Notes under the pieces: model-generated | The model's database searches: none | What the model was told of the DNA's origin: nothing | What the model saw: the letters and a program-made list of their open reading frames with translations, nothing else | Part shown: piece by piece, positions 22,600-32,600 of the stretch | Position numbering within the stretch: the stretch's first letter is position 1 | How the letters are laid out: every line of letters begins with the position of its first letter | From: Styela clava | Taxonomy: Eukaryota; Chordata; Ascidiacea; Stolidobranchia; Styelidae | NCBI RefSeq assembly: GCF_964204865.1 | Contig: NC_135263.1 | Coordinates: forward strand, 13,871,426 to 13,935,425 | DNA: 64,000 bases | Reading direction: 5' to 3' | Made by a program: the position numbers and the translations under genes

Positions 22600-23559
22600 T
22601 CAATATTCCACACCTTCCTTAAATGGAAAATACTTTGACTCTGTCATTGAAAGATATTCAAGAAATCTTTGGTCTTGATTCAAACTCATTATGAAATTCA
22701 CATCAGTGTCATCAATTTCAAAATCAAAAACGTTGAAATTTTCTTCAATTCTTTTCAAATTGGAAGATTTAGGAATGGCCACAATGCCCCTTTGAATAAT
22801 CCATCGAATAATGATTTGCGCTGGAGTTTTTCCATATTTTTCTGCAAGTTTTTCGATATTTTCGTCCCCCAATACAACATGAATTTTTTTTGCACCTCCT
22901 AGAGATCTATACGCAGTAATACTAAGTCCGTGTTCTTCACAGTATGTTCTCAGTTTTTCCTGATTCAGCAAGTGATGACATTCAACTTGATTCGTAACAG
23001 GCTTGATCTTACAAGAATTTAGAATATTTTGGGTTTGCTCCTTATTAAAATTGGACAAACCAATACACCGTGCAAGACCGAGTCTTACACACTCTTCCAT
23101 ACCACGCCAAGTTTCGACCGGATCAATATCATCTTGGATCTCTTTTCCATCTTCGACTATTTGACTTTCCGGACATACCTCTTCCTCAACAAGTGGTTTT
23201 GTAGACCAAGGTGTATGAATCAAATACAAATCTATATAGCGAAGGTTCAAATTTTCCAAAGTTTTTCGTAACGCTGGTACCACCATATTTTCTTTATGGT
23301 CAGCGCTAGATAGTTTACTAACGACGAAAATGTCTTCTCTTTCAGCCATACCCTCTTTTACTTTATCATTTATGGCTTGTCCAACTTCTTTTTCATTTTC
23401 ATAAACAAATGCAGTATCAATATGTCTGTATCCAATCTCTATCGCAGCCTTCACACAATTGTAACAATCTTCGCTGTTAATCGAAGATGTCCCAAACCCA
23501 ACAATTGGACATTTTACACCGTTGTTAAAAGTCACATATGGCAAAAGGCGTTTAGCCAT
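22600..23559 (-). CDS. Aldo-keto reductase family 1, copy 2, intronless
   Basis: Tandem paralogue of the gene at 15889-16848, also 319 residues without introns. D48, Y53, K82 and H115 are all kept, as are GLSNFN and IPKSSNLKRIEEN, so it should be an active NADPH-dependent reductase. The roughly 40 substitutions relative to copy 1 include two near the active site (K54E next to the catalytic tyrosine, A116T after H115) and several in the loop at 124-136, so substrate preference may differ. The frame stays open upstream to 23739, but that stretch is not conserved in copy 1. The ATG at 23559, aligned with copy 1, is therefore preferred. Confidence 0.92.
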   Translation of the reverse strand: MAKRLLPYVTFNNGVKCPIVGFGTSSINSEDCYNCVKAAIEIGYRHIDTAFVYENEKEVGQAINDKVKEGMAEREDIFVVSKLSSADHKENMVVPALRKTLENLNLRYIDLYLIHTPWSTKPLVEEEVCPESQIVEDGKEIQDDIDPVETWRGMEECVRLGLARCIGLSNFNKEQTQNILNSCKIKPVTNQVECHHLLNQEKLRTYCEEHGLSITAYRSLGGAKKIHVVLGDENIEKLAEKYGKTPAQIIIRWIIQRGIVAIPKSSNLKRIEENFNVFDFEIDDTDVNFIMSLNQDQRFLEYLSMTESKYFPFKEGVEY

Positions 23560-24652
23560 ACTTTCACTATATGAACTATACTCAGCTGAGGTTATGTATC
23601 TTGGGAGTGATACTACTGTAAATGACCAAATGAAGTAGTGATGAGGATTATAAATCTGAATACAGGAATATATATAGGCTAATTGTTTCAAAAAGCTACA
23701 AAACAAAATGATCGATGACTTCATCAATGAAGAATGCAATGTCGTGAATCAGGCTTATATCTTTTTTATTTGCTTTCTCCGAGACTGAAACCTTTCAAGC
23801 CTCAAGTCCAGGAGTCTAAACCCTGGATAGGCTCATTACATTTAATTTTAGACTGCTGTAAAATTATTCACTGAGTATTTCAAAACAGTAACAAATGGGT
23901 AAGTACTAAAGTAAGGTGATATGTGTATTTCTATGCGTTTCAAACACCAACTCCTTATTAGGTTTTGCCTGTTTTTGATATGGACATTGGTGTCTACATG
24001 CCCGACCATCTGGCCCCGACTTTTTCAATAAATTTTGCAGATTTTTACTTTTCTGACTTTCTTAATTATTTATTCACTCGTCTCCGTTGTTATTTTTAAT
24101 TTAACCATTAGTCTACAACACGTTTAAAACAAACACCTTCCCACGAAAACCTTCAAAAAGACGAGACGTGTGTTTTATTTGCTAATACTGTCGGTTTTTA
24201 TAAACCATCTGGTGCTTTATTTCATCGCTGAAAATAGATAAAAAATAGTCCTCCGAACGTGACGCGATATAGGCTACGATGAAATATCACATCAAAATAT
24301 ATATATATTAATTAAGCTGATGATAGAAGACAACGAACGATGTTGCAAAGTAGGAAGAATAAAATGCGCTTTTACATATTATTGGACACGTAGTGAACAG
24401 AACGATCGTTTTGTTGTTATGTTGTTTTTTATATCGTTTTGAAGAAATCGCTTTTCTCTTTGATTACTGGACTAATTGCTTCGCAAGTTTCAGTGGTTGA
24501 TCGCGAAGATGGAATTTTTCTCCAGAAGGCTGTTACTTTTTTTTTGCTATGACGTCATCAAAATTATGTGGCGCTACGTGTCCATATATTTGAGCATAGC
24601 TCTCTTGTTACAGAAACGAACGCAAAATTAGCAATAGCCCGAATATATCATA

Positions 24653-25636
24653 GGGGAAGGTGGGGCACGTTGGGACATGGGGCACAGTGAAAAATCAGCT
24701 CTCACACTAATACTATATTCGGAATCCGGTCCGCGGTTTGATGTTTCAATCCGCCCTTCGGTGAGTTACAACGTCCCCGCAAACGGACAGCGGGCGGGTA
24801 AAGCGACGCAAGCTATGAGGTGAAATTGTTTTTGGGGGGTTGAAGCTGAAATTTTACCGTTCCAGTTTTTTCTTTTTTCTAACTTGGCCTTTTCAACGTG
24901 ACAAACCACCGTCTGATATATTTCAGCTATAGTCTACTGTGAAATATTTATAACGTTGTCGAGTAGATGTGCCTTCCGAATTTCGCCGTGGGATGATCTG
25001 AAGATATTTGTTGATTATGGGGAACAATGGACCGGGGTTCAGTGGGACATGCCCTACATGGCACAATTCGACAGTGTTTGATACAACAAGTGCTTAGAGA
25101 CCTAGAGATGCGTTATATTTTTATGTAACATTATGGTATATATCTTTCGACTCATGGTCCAATATGAAATATATATATATTCGAGAATCAAAAATATTTC
25201 CAGATTTAGATTCGGATTAGAAAATAATGTAATTTGTAAGCGAATTTTTTGGTGAAATATCTGAAATATTTCGGTTGAACATTGATTTTAAAAATCTTAA
25301 ATCTTCAAATTTGAGGTCTCCCTGTTCTTTAGACGATTATGCTGATTGATTGCTTATTTTTAAGGGCATACTTCGTTGAATTTTAACAGAATGACCCATT
25401 GTGCCCCAGGGTCTGTCCGAATGTGGCACACAAGTGGGGTACAGTGGAACACTTGACAAACGTTTTTCAAAGCATTTTGGTGGTAAGATGTGTGTCGCAA
25501 GGGAATTTCTTAGTCGCTAAATAAAACTACATTTACCCCTCTCTGCACTAATCCCGCAAAGTCATATGAATGTGCAGAATAAAGGACTCAAAATATGAAA
25601 AAGAAAAAAAGTGTCCCAACCTTCCCCACTTTCCCC
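24653..25636. mobile_element. Non-autonomous DNA transposon, about 984 bp, TA target duplication
   Basis: The ends are GGGGAAGGTGGGGCACGTTG and, reverse-complemented from the right, GGGGAAAGTGGGGAAGGTTG: long imperfect inverted repeats flanked by TA on both sides. Unit 1 of the AKR duplication holds the unoccupied site, ATCATAACTATTTTT at about 22287, so boundaries and a 2-bp TA duplication are directly supported. A TA target suggests a Tc1/mariner-like or related mobiliser. There is no open frame for a transposase. Confidence 0.8.
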
Positions 25637-25670
25637 TAACTATTTTTATACCAAACAATACACTATTTTT

Positions 25671-25832
25671 GTTTGACCATAATGTCAGGTACAAATACTA
25701 CGGGAGTCACTTGGCTAGTTCCTGAACTCATAATAAAACTAAAATTGGAATAGAACTATGGCCAAACCCTAATCTCGTACGAATACTACGTCCTGATGTC
25801 CACCATCTTGATTCACGTACTTCGGGAGCGCC
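25671..25832. mobile_element. Short insertion, 162 bp, TSD CTATTTTT
   Basis: It is flanked by exact 8-bp repeats CTATTTTT at 25663-25670 and 25833-25840. AKR unit 1 lacks the segment (see about 22312-22335). Its sequence belongs to the family seen at 49439-49674 and 41470-41690, with motifs CCATCTTGATTCACGTACTT and TACTACG. This copy is shorter than the palindromic copy at 49.4 kb. Confidence 0.7.
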
Positions 25833-25964
25833 CTATTTTTCACATTTCAAAACCCCAAATGTGGCTTACAAAACTCCTAGCAACAAGCGAATTTATAAAG
25901 CGATGTTTTATTCTTATACCCGACAGCGGATATTCAAAAGTCTGTCCAATCAATCACGACGACG

Positions 25965-26182
25965 AAGTCCGAACACGCGTTTCTGAATCATTTAGCAATC
26001 AATCTCCTAATGAAAGATATATATACAAAAATAGATCAATTTATTTAGTCAATCACACCTATGAAGTCTGAATACACGTTTATAAATCATTTAGCAATCA
26101 ATCTCCAGACGGTGCATATTCTAAAGGAGGTCAAGTCTATTAAGACTGAGCCCGCGTTTATAAATCATTTAGCAATCAATCT
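25965..26182 (+). repeat. Three diverged copies of a roughly 46-bp repeat
   Basis: The motif AATCATTTAGCAATCAATCT occurs three times (about 25988, 26080, 26164). Each is preceded by GAAGTCYGAAYACRCGTTT or the related GACTGAGCCCGCGTTT. Spacing is about 80-92 bases. No protein is implied. Confidence 0.7.
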
Positions 26183-26452
26183 TACTTTAAAAAAGGTCTC
26201 ATTTTAAAAAAGGAAAAATGTTGAATCAGCCATTCGAAGAAGTGGACCAATGAATCGTTTTTCAGTGGTTTGAGTTATATTTCCCCCTAGAAAGTTAGTA
26301 CTTTTGTTTATTTCATAACGTTTTCCGGGCTCTATGTAATTCGTTTTTCCTTGTTTTGTGCGATGACCATTTCGAAATTGATACAAATCATTTGTAACAG
26401 TTTTTCTAACTCTCTCTCTTGACGGTACCGGTTCTGTAAAGGTCAAGTTGAC

Positions 26453-28925
26453 CAGTGGCGTAGCCAGCCCAAAATTTTGGGGGGGGGCCAAATTTGAAAA
26501 TTTTAGAAATTATATTGGGTTTAAAACACCCGTTCTTCAAGCGCAAAACAACAACAGTTGGTCAACAAGCAAACTGATTCAATTACTCAGCTGGATTTTT
26601 GTGAATACAAAATCCATTAATGAACAATTTTTTATTTGAAACAACAAATATTAACAACGCAATTTGAATAAGTAAAATACATCGCCCGATTAAAAGTCCA
26701 TCCTCCGCTTCCCGCTAACTATGCTCGACACAACTCGATTAATTTTCTCCTCGGTGACCATTTCACGGTGGCAGTGAAGCACACACAAATCAGAAAGGCG
26801 ATTGGACGTCATTGATGAGCGCAGCCATGTCTTTACCCGTTCCATGCAGGAGAAAGACCGCTCAGCCTCAACGGTGGTTGCTGGTAGCGTCATAACGATC
26901 TGTATTGCGGTGTACACGCTTGGATAATCTCGAGCGCTCAGAAGAAGCCCCTCCAAACATTCGTCGTTAACGTCGGAACTTAAAGAAGTTCTCCACAGTC
27001 TCACTTCATTCTGGAGGTTATCCAATAAATACAGACGCTCTACCTCATCCACGTGAACTGGTTTGTTCGGTGGAAGAATTGATAGCAATGAAAAAAATGA
27101 TGGGTTGTCAATGAAGCGTTCCCGAATAGAGCAGCTCAAGCCGTCGACGTATGGGAGATATACGGAACGTTTAAAATACTGGGATGCTGAATCAGCACAG
27201 ACATTGTCGCGATACACTTGTACTTCGACTACTCTGGGTATTGTCAACTCTTTCAAGCCAGCTATTTCACAAGCTTCTTTGTAAATATTCAATGCGATTT
27301 CAGAGTCATTGCGTTCTTCAGCGATAACGCTCTGAAGAGAGGATGTGAGGTTCTTTACTGACGGCACACTGACTCCGACCGCCTGAAGTGCGCGCGCTAG
27401 TGGCTCCATTAGTGCCGAATATCGACCAATCAAACATACGGCGTAGATAACCGACGACTTTTCTAGAGCAGATTTCAGAGAAAAAGCCTTCGCCCGCGTC
27501 TCACTGTTAGCATCTCTCGCCAAAGAATCAAGAGCCTCAAGTACTCGTTTGAAGTTGCATTTGAAGATTCGGATGCTCTTGTACTTCTCAGACCATCTGG
27601 TGGGGCAGAACAAAGGGATGTTAATTCCTAAACCCGCGCTCCTTTTAGGGCTCTCCCTGAAAAAACGAATAGTCTCACGAATGATATCACAGGTGCTTCT
27701 GATGATTGCAACTTTACTTTGGTCATTTATGACCAAATTCAAACAATGAGAAGCGCAGTGCACAAATATTGCGCGCGGGTATTTATCACGTGACCTGCCA
27801 TTGTCGTTGCACCATCATAGCCTTGCCCCACAAGTTTTTGCAAATCCACTCCTATACCAGAGAGGTGGGTCAAAATATTTGAGGAAATTGATTCGGCAGA
27901 AACAGAATCCATTTCCACTAATCCTGTGAAGCGCTCGCACACTTCACCACCTTTCACATACCTCAAAACGATGCTTAGTTGTTCTTTCCCAGAAATATCA
28001 CATGATTCGTCGGCTATTACGGACACAAACGATTTATTAGCCTCCATAACGATATCGTGCACTATCATGTTGCTTGCTACCTTGAGAATTTCATTTTGTA
28101 TCATCGGGCTTGTATACTTAGCGTTTCCGGCCATTCGAGCGAAATGCCTTTTCAAATCTTCATCCCCTGCGTCGATACGAAATAGAAGAAGGTTCACAAA
28201 ACTTCCACTATCCCCGGAATGTCCGCGCAAGGGTATGTTACCCGAAGCACAGAACATGACAGTCTCGACAATGGAAGTCATTAATCGTCTGTTTTCTTTT
28301 GTTTGCGTAGAATATTGGGCCTCCATGTTTGCACGCACATTTTGACCAGTTTCCATGCTTTTGACAAACTTTTTCGCAGCTATATTTGATTCTCGGTGGT
28401 AATTTGTGTCTCGATAGGCTACAGCCTTTTCCATAAATTTTTTGTAGTCAATGCATGGTCTTGTAACAAAAGCAGTGTCCCTGAGAGTTCCATGCTTCAA
28501 ACGCGCTTGCATGACTATGCATATCTTACACAAACCACCCCTATCAGAGAGTTGGGTGTAAACTAACCAACTGCAAAATCTGTTATCGTCAAGCCATTTT
28601 TTGAGAAATTTACGACGACTTTGTCTTCGGACCATCCGAAGTTAGAAGCCTGTATCTCTCCGCATCGGTAAGCTGTGTATGTTTCTTAAGATTGAATCCA
28701 AGATCGTTTGTTTTCCCTTCGTTGATTATTAGTTCATCTTCGGGAATAGAAGTGATAGAAGTAACTGACGTAACCGGTGCATCCACAGCCTGAGAAGCGC
28801 TTATTGATGTATTTGAGGAAAGCGAGTCTTTATTTCGCTGGAAAAAACTATCTAATTTCGCCTGTTTAAATTTAGCCATCGAAGTAATTTGGTCATCAAA
28901 ATCCAAGCGTTTCGAATAAAAATCC
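26453..28925 (-). mobile_element. hAT element, 5' end lost, ZMYM1-like transposase
   Basis: The terminus downstream of the transposase (plus-strand left) begins CAGTGGCGTAGCCAGCC, a typical hAT end followed by a G-run and AAATTTG. The opposite terminus should read CTGGCTACGCCACTG near 29 kb but is absent; a SINE starts at about 28930 instead. The element is thus truncated at the transposase start side, or its end was replaced. It encodes the frameshifted transposase described separately. Confidence 0.75.
26690..28879 (-). pseudogene. hAT transposase with two frameshifts (ZMYM1/TTF-finger-like)
   Basis: Three overlapping frames together cover an almost full transposase. The first runs from MAKFKQAKLDSFF at 28879 to 28610, the second from about 28635 to 27739, the third from about 27763 to 26690. 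The frame changes near 28620 and near 27770 (between GYDGATTMAG and HCASHCLNLV). The middle frame has the RNaseH-like core motif DESCDISGKEQLS, and the third ends with the hAT dimerisation segment AERSFSCMERVKTWLRSSM. The coding sequence is otherwise little decayed, suggesting recent inactivation or assembly errors at the two shifts. Confidence 0.8.
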
Positions 28926-28929
28926 GTCA

Positions 28930-29057
28930 AGACTAATCCCATACCTGACATGGAATGGTAACCGGACGGGAGGCCGTGGCTTGCCAAATGGTCAAGCCGT
29001 AATATCGGCTTTCCTCTCCACCGAGATAAATATGTAAATTCTATCCTAAATGGCACC
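28930..29057 (+). repeat. SINE fragment abutting the hAT transposase
   Basis: The SINE body (CCATACCTGACATGGAATGG, GGACGGGAGGCCGTGG, GGATTATC-like tail with ATAAATATGTAAATTCTATC) occupies this stretch. Read antisense it extends the transposase frame by about 50 codons, but those residues are SINE-derived and not part of the transposase. Confidence 0.7.
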
Positions 29058-29141
29058 TCGTCAGTAATATTTTTCCCATTTCAAACACTTAACCGAAATT
29101 ACCATTAAGCATCGCTGGTAATTTGACAATACCCAGTAGTC

Positions 29142-29528
29142 TCATTCAATTTCAAGCCACTTGCAAGTTTTGATCGCATCATATAAGCGCGAGAAATTCA
29201 CTGATTGCACACCGTAGCTCAACAACAGGCCAACTAAAAGTAAAATAATGAAAATCATGTCCAGCGTGCTATTCCGCGCCCTTGGAGCATTGCTCATTTG
29301 CTGATTAATAATCATGAACATGACAAATAAATTGAAGTAGCAAACGAATATCAAATCGACATGCAAAAAACCTAGCATTAAGGGATTCATATATGTCATA
29401 AAATGACAACAAAAAACTTCCAGATCGGTATGCATTTCTTTTGCCAGTAAAGTCGATATATTGCAGAAATGCACAGATTCATAAAAGCAAGCAATTCTGA
29501 AACCCATTTTATTTTCCAAATTATTCAT
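29142..29528 (-). CDS. Uncertain ORF, 128 codons, hydrophobic
   Basis: An open frame from ATG 29528 with two hydrophobic stretches (about residues 45-78 and 89-110). I recognise no family. It begins just inside the likely GEMIN5 3' UTR on the same strand, next to an AATAAA signal. AT-rich DNA often gives such hydrophobic frames, so a real gene is unlikely. Confidence 0.15.
   Translation of the reverse strand: MNNLENKMGFRIACFYESVHFCNISTLLAKEMHTDLEVFCCHFMTYMNPLMLGFLHVDLIFVCYFNLFVMFMIINQQMSNAPRARNSTLDMIFIILLLVGLLLSYGVQSVNFSRLYDAIKTCKWLEIE
29508..29513 (-). other. Likely GEMIN5 polyadenylation signal
   Basis: AATAAA on the minus strand, about 180 bases downstream of the GEMIN5 stop codon at 29690-29692. 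Confidence 0.45.
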
Positions 29529-29689
29529 AAAGTAGTAGTGCCAAATAATGCCGTTATCAAACAGTATAAAAAAGACATGGCGTATTCTGAGAGAGGAAAA
29601 CAGAACTGCAGTGGATTCCTTTGATCGTTGTTTTGCAGCTTACTCTGAACAAGGTCATTATAAGCAGCAACTACACAAAAAAGTAAGCG

Positions 29690-32600
29690 TTATGAAACAA
29701 AACCGGTTTGATATTCAGTTAATAAACGCTTCAGAAATTTTGACAAATCCCCACTTATATCAGTAATAGGAGTTGAAAGAAAATGTACACCATGTTTTAT
29801 GATTTCAGAATATGGCAAAGATATTTGATCAAAAATATTTTCATCAGACGCTACCATCATTTCCACATTTGTATTCAAATCGGCGGCACCGTTAAAAACT
29901 GATTTTGAACGTTCTGCCTCACCATTCGCAACCTCAGAATGCAATGGCTTTATCCATGATATTATTTCACATAGGATGGACAAAATTTCTATCAAGATCT
30001 TTGTATTCATTGTTTGTGATTTTGACAACAAAACTGCAGTATGAACAGCATGTTTTATCCAAATATTTTCCGAAATACTGTCAGAATCAACGACATGTTT
30101 CCTCAGCATAGTTGGTGAAGTGCAAATGGCTGCAGCAAGCGAGACGGCAACCTTAAAATTAGAAACATCTAATAAGCACACATGAAAAATGTGTGGCAGA
30201 TATGGCATTGTGTAGTGAGAATGGATTCCAAATGATGGATGAAAAAGTACAATGCATACTACTTGCCCAAGTTGTCAGTGACGAGTCAAGACATTAATAT
30301 TGAAAATGAAAACTTGAGCCATTTTTTGTGCAAAATTGACTAATATAGGCTTGTTTTATAATGTTCACAATGCTTTGGCATATGGTGGCCCAGGTTATTC
30401 GATCTAATTTTAGACATCTACATTTTCTAAATTAGAGAGTATTATTTAAATGTAGTCAGATTAAGTAACGTGTCAACTTGTTTGAATACAATTCCAAGCA
30501 CTTGATATTTTATAATTATCATGGGGGAAAGAAAGACCATCAAAGCTCAATCATATGGTGAACCTCTTGTTATATCAACTGTACTAGTCAGTGTCAGGTA
30601 TGAGAATAGTTAACTAATTATTTATTTCAGATGAATGGGCTTGATGGTAGTGGAAGCCAGAACCGACCAGCAGGCACATGAATCAATAACCAATTTTGCT
30701 AATGACAAAACTGAGCTCCGTATATTAAGTTAAAACTTGCTGAAAACTGAGCTTACAGTAAAGAAGTAAAATTTAACTGAACTCTCTCTCCGGTGAGTGC
30801 GCTCAAAATATTGTTTTGTCATTTCATTGAAATCATTGCAAAAATATGTTTAGATGGCTTCCATTCATTGGACCTATTTTCATACAGGAACTAGACTGGT
30901 GATCAAATAAGATGCCGTGAAGCCCGTGATATGTCATATCACATGGATGTTTTATCAGCATTCCTCTTCTCTGAGATAAATATGAAAAATTCTATCATAA
31001 CCTAACAAGAAAATTCAGAAAAACCTGGAGTGAAATCCTTGATTCAGTTGGATTATCCTGTTGATACTGCATTGCTTCATTATGAATTTGAATAATGGTT
31101 TCTGAATTGAAATCGTTCAGGATTGAAGCATTACTGTCACCACTCTCTTCAGCATGTTTTCCCCATGCTAGGAACAATATGTCGTGAAATGCTGATGGCA
31201 GTGAATAGTCTGTGAAATATAGGTAAGTAAATAAATACTGATAAAAATCAACGCTAACTTTATGGACCGAGAAACATCATTTTTTTTTTTTGAAAAACCC
31301 ACTTGTTGCATTTACAGTTGCATTTACAGTCTGGGCAAAAAATGAGTTTGCATTAACAATAGACAGACCCCCAAGGTCCCTCGAACCCATACTTTTTATC
31401 CTCAATATCAGTGGTCCCCAAGAATCTCAACCTTCTTATTACATTCCTCCCTTTGTCTATTTTAAATCTATTTATTCCTCTATGACTATACATAAAAACT
31501 TAGTTCCCGTTATTTGATAAATCTTTGAAAGATTCTTAGCTGTTGTTATCTGTAGCTCGCATTCTGGCTTTTGCACAGTTGGGTAGTTTGCAATATGTAC
31601 GTGAATATGTATTTCAACAACGATAAATATAAAAAAGGACAATATTAGTAAAACTGCAACAAATACAACGAATATTTCCTCCCGAAACAGAGCAAAATTC
31701 TTCCCTTGGAAAACATGAACAAAATATATCCTAAAAAAGCATTTACTTTTGAAAATATCTACCTTTGTGATAAAAATCTGGTCCATTCCAATTCGATCTT
31801 CTTGTTGTAGGTAATTCCCTCAAACCAGCTTTCCTAATTAATCTTGATACCAATATTTCATGGACAACAGAAATAAACCTGTAAGTTGTGAAGAATGTTG
31901 TTAAGGTATATATATTTCCATATTAAAAAAAATACATTTTTGGAATACAAAATTTGAGAAACCACTGTTAGTCTCAGACTAATTATCCTCTCAAGAATTC
32001 GAGCACAAATGGCGATTTCTTTTCAGAGCAAAAAATCCTCTACAGAAAAATGATCTCAAATTCAAGGCACTGAAAATGTAGGTAATATTTATTTTCATAA
32101 ATTTTCTTCTTAATATACCTATCACAGAATCTTTCTAAAGCATAACAGAATTTTTACATCAAAGACAGTAAGCATAACCCCAAAAAGGCAATCATAAACA
32201 GAGGGTAATTCATTGGAATCATTAAATTATTCAACCAAGTTAACCACCTTTCATAGTATAAAATATAATTAGTACCTGTAAGCTTTTAAATTATGAAATG
32301 CTGACAAAAGTTCATTGTTTTCCAACCAATTCCAAGTCCGAAGACAGACTGTTTGAAGAGCCCTTTAAAATAATAAAAAAAAGTTTAGCTGAAAATTCAA
32401 CGTATATACCACATGTACCACTTTCTTTACTTCAGATTTTATTTGCCATCATTGCCATATTCGCATAAATTGGACATTAGTTATATTCAATATAATCAAT
32501 CATGATTTTAGGTGGAATTTGAAATTTTGTTTTTAATTTCTCATTTTAATTGATCAGACAAAGAATGTACTTATTTTTACTCCTGACACTGTAAAAATAG

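Larger units (their letters stand above)
22500..25990. repeat. Tandem duplication unit 2 (AKR copy 2)
   Basis: Head-to-tail copy of unit 1. It contains the second AKR gene and about 2.4 kb of 5' flank that aligns with unit 1. It is interrupted by two short transposons (24653-25636 and 25671-25832) that unit 1 lacks. The edges are approximate because they are defined by loss of similarity. Confidence 0.75.

Noticed and set aside
23560-23739. 60-codon upstream extension of AKR copy 2
   Set aside because: Not conserved in copy 1, where a stop precedes the shared ATG.
28880-29056. N-terminal extension of the hAT transposase frame
   Set aside because: The residues translate the SINE at 28930-29057; the transposase itself begins at the ATG at 28879.
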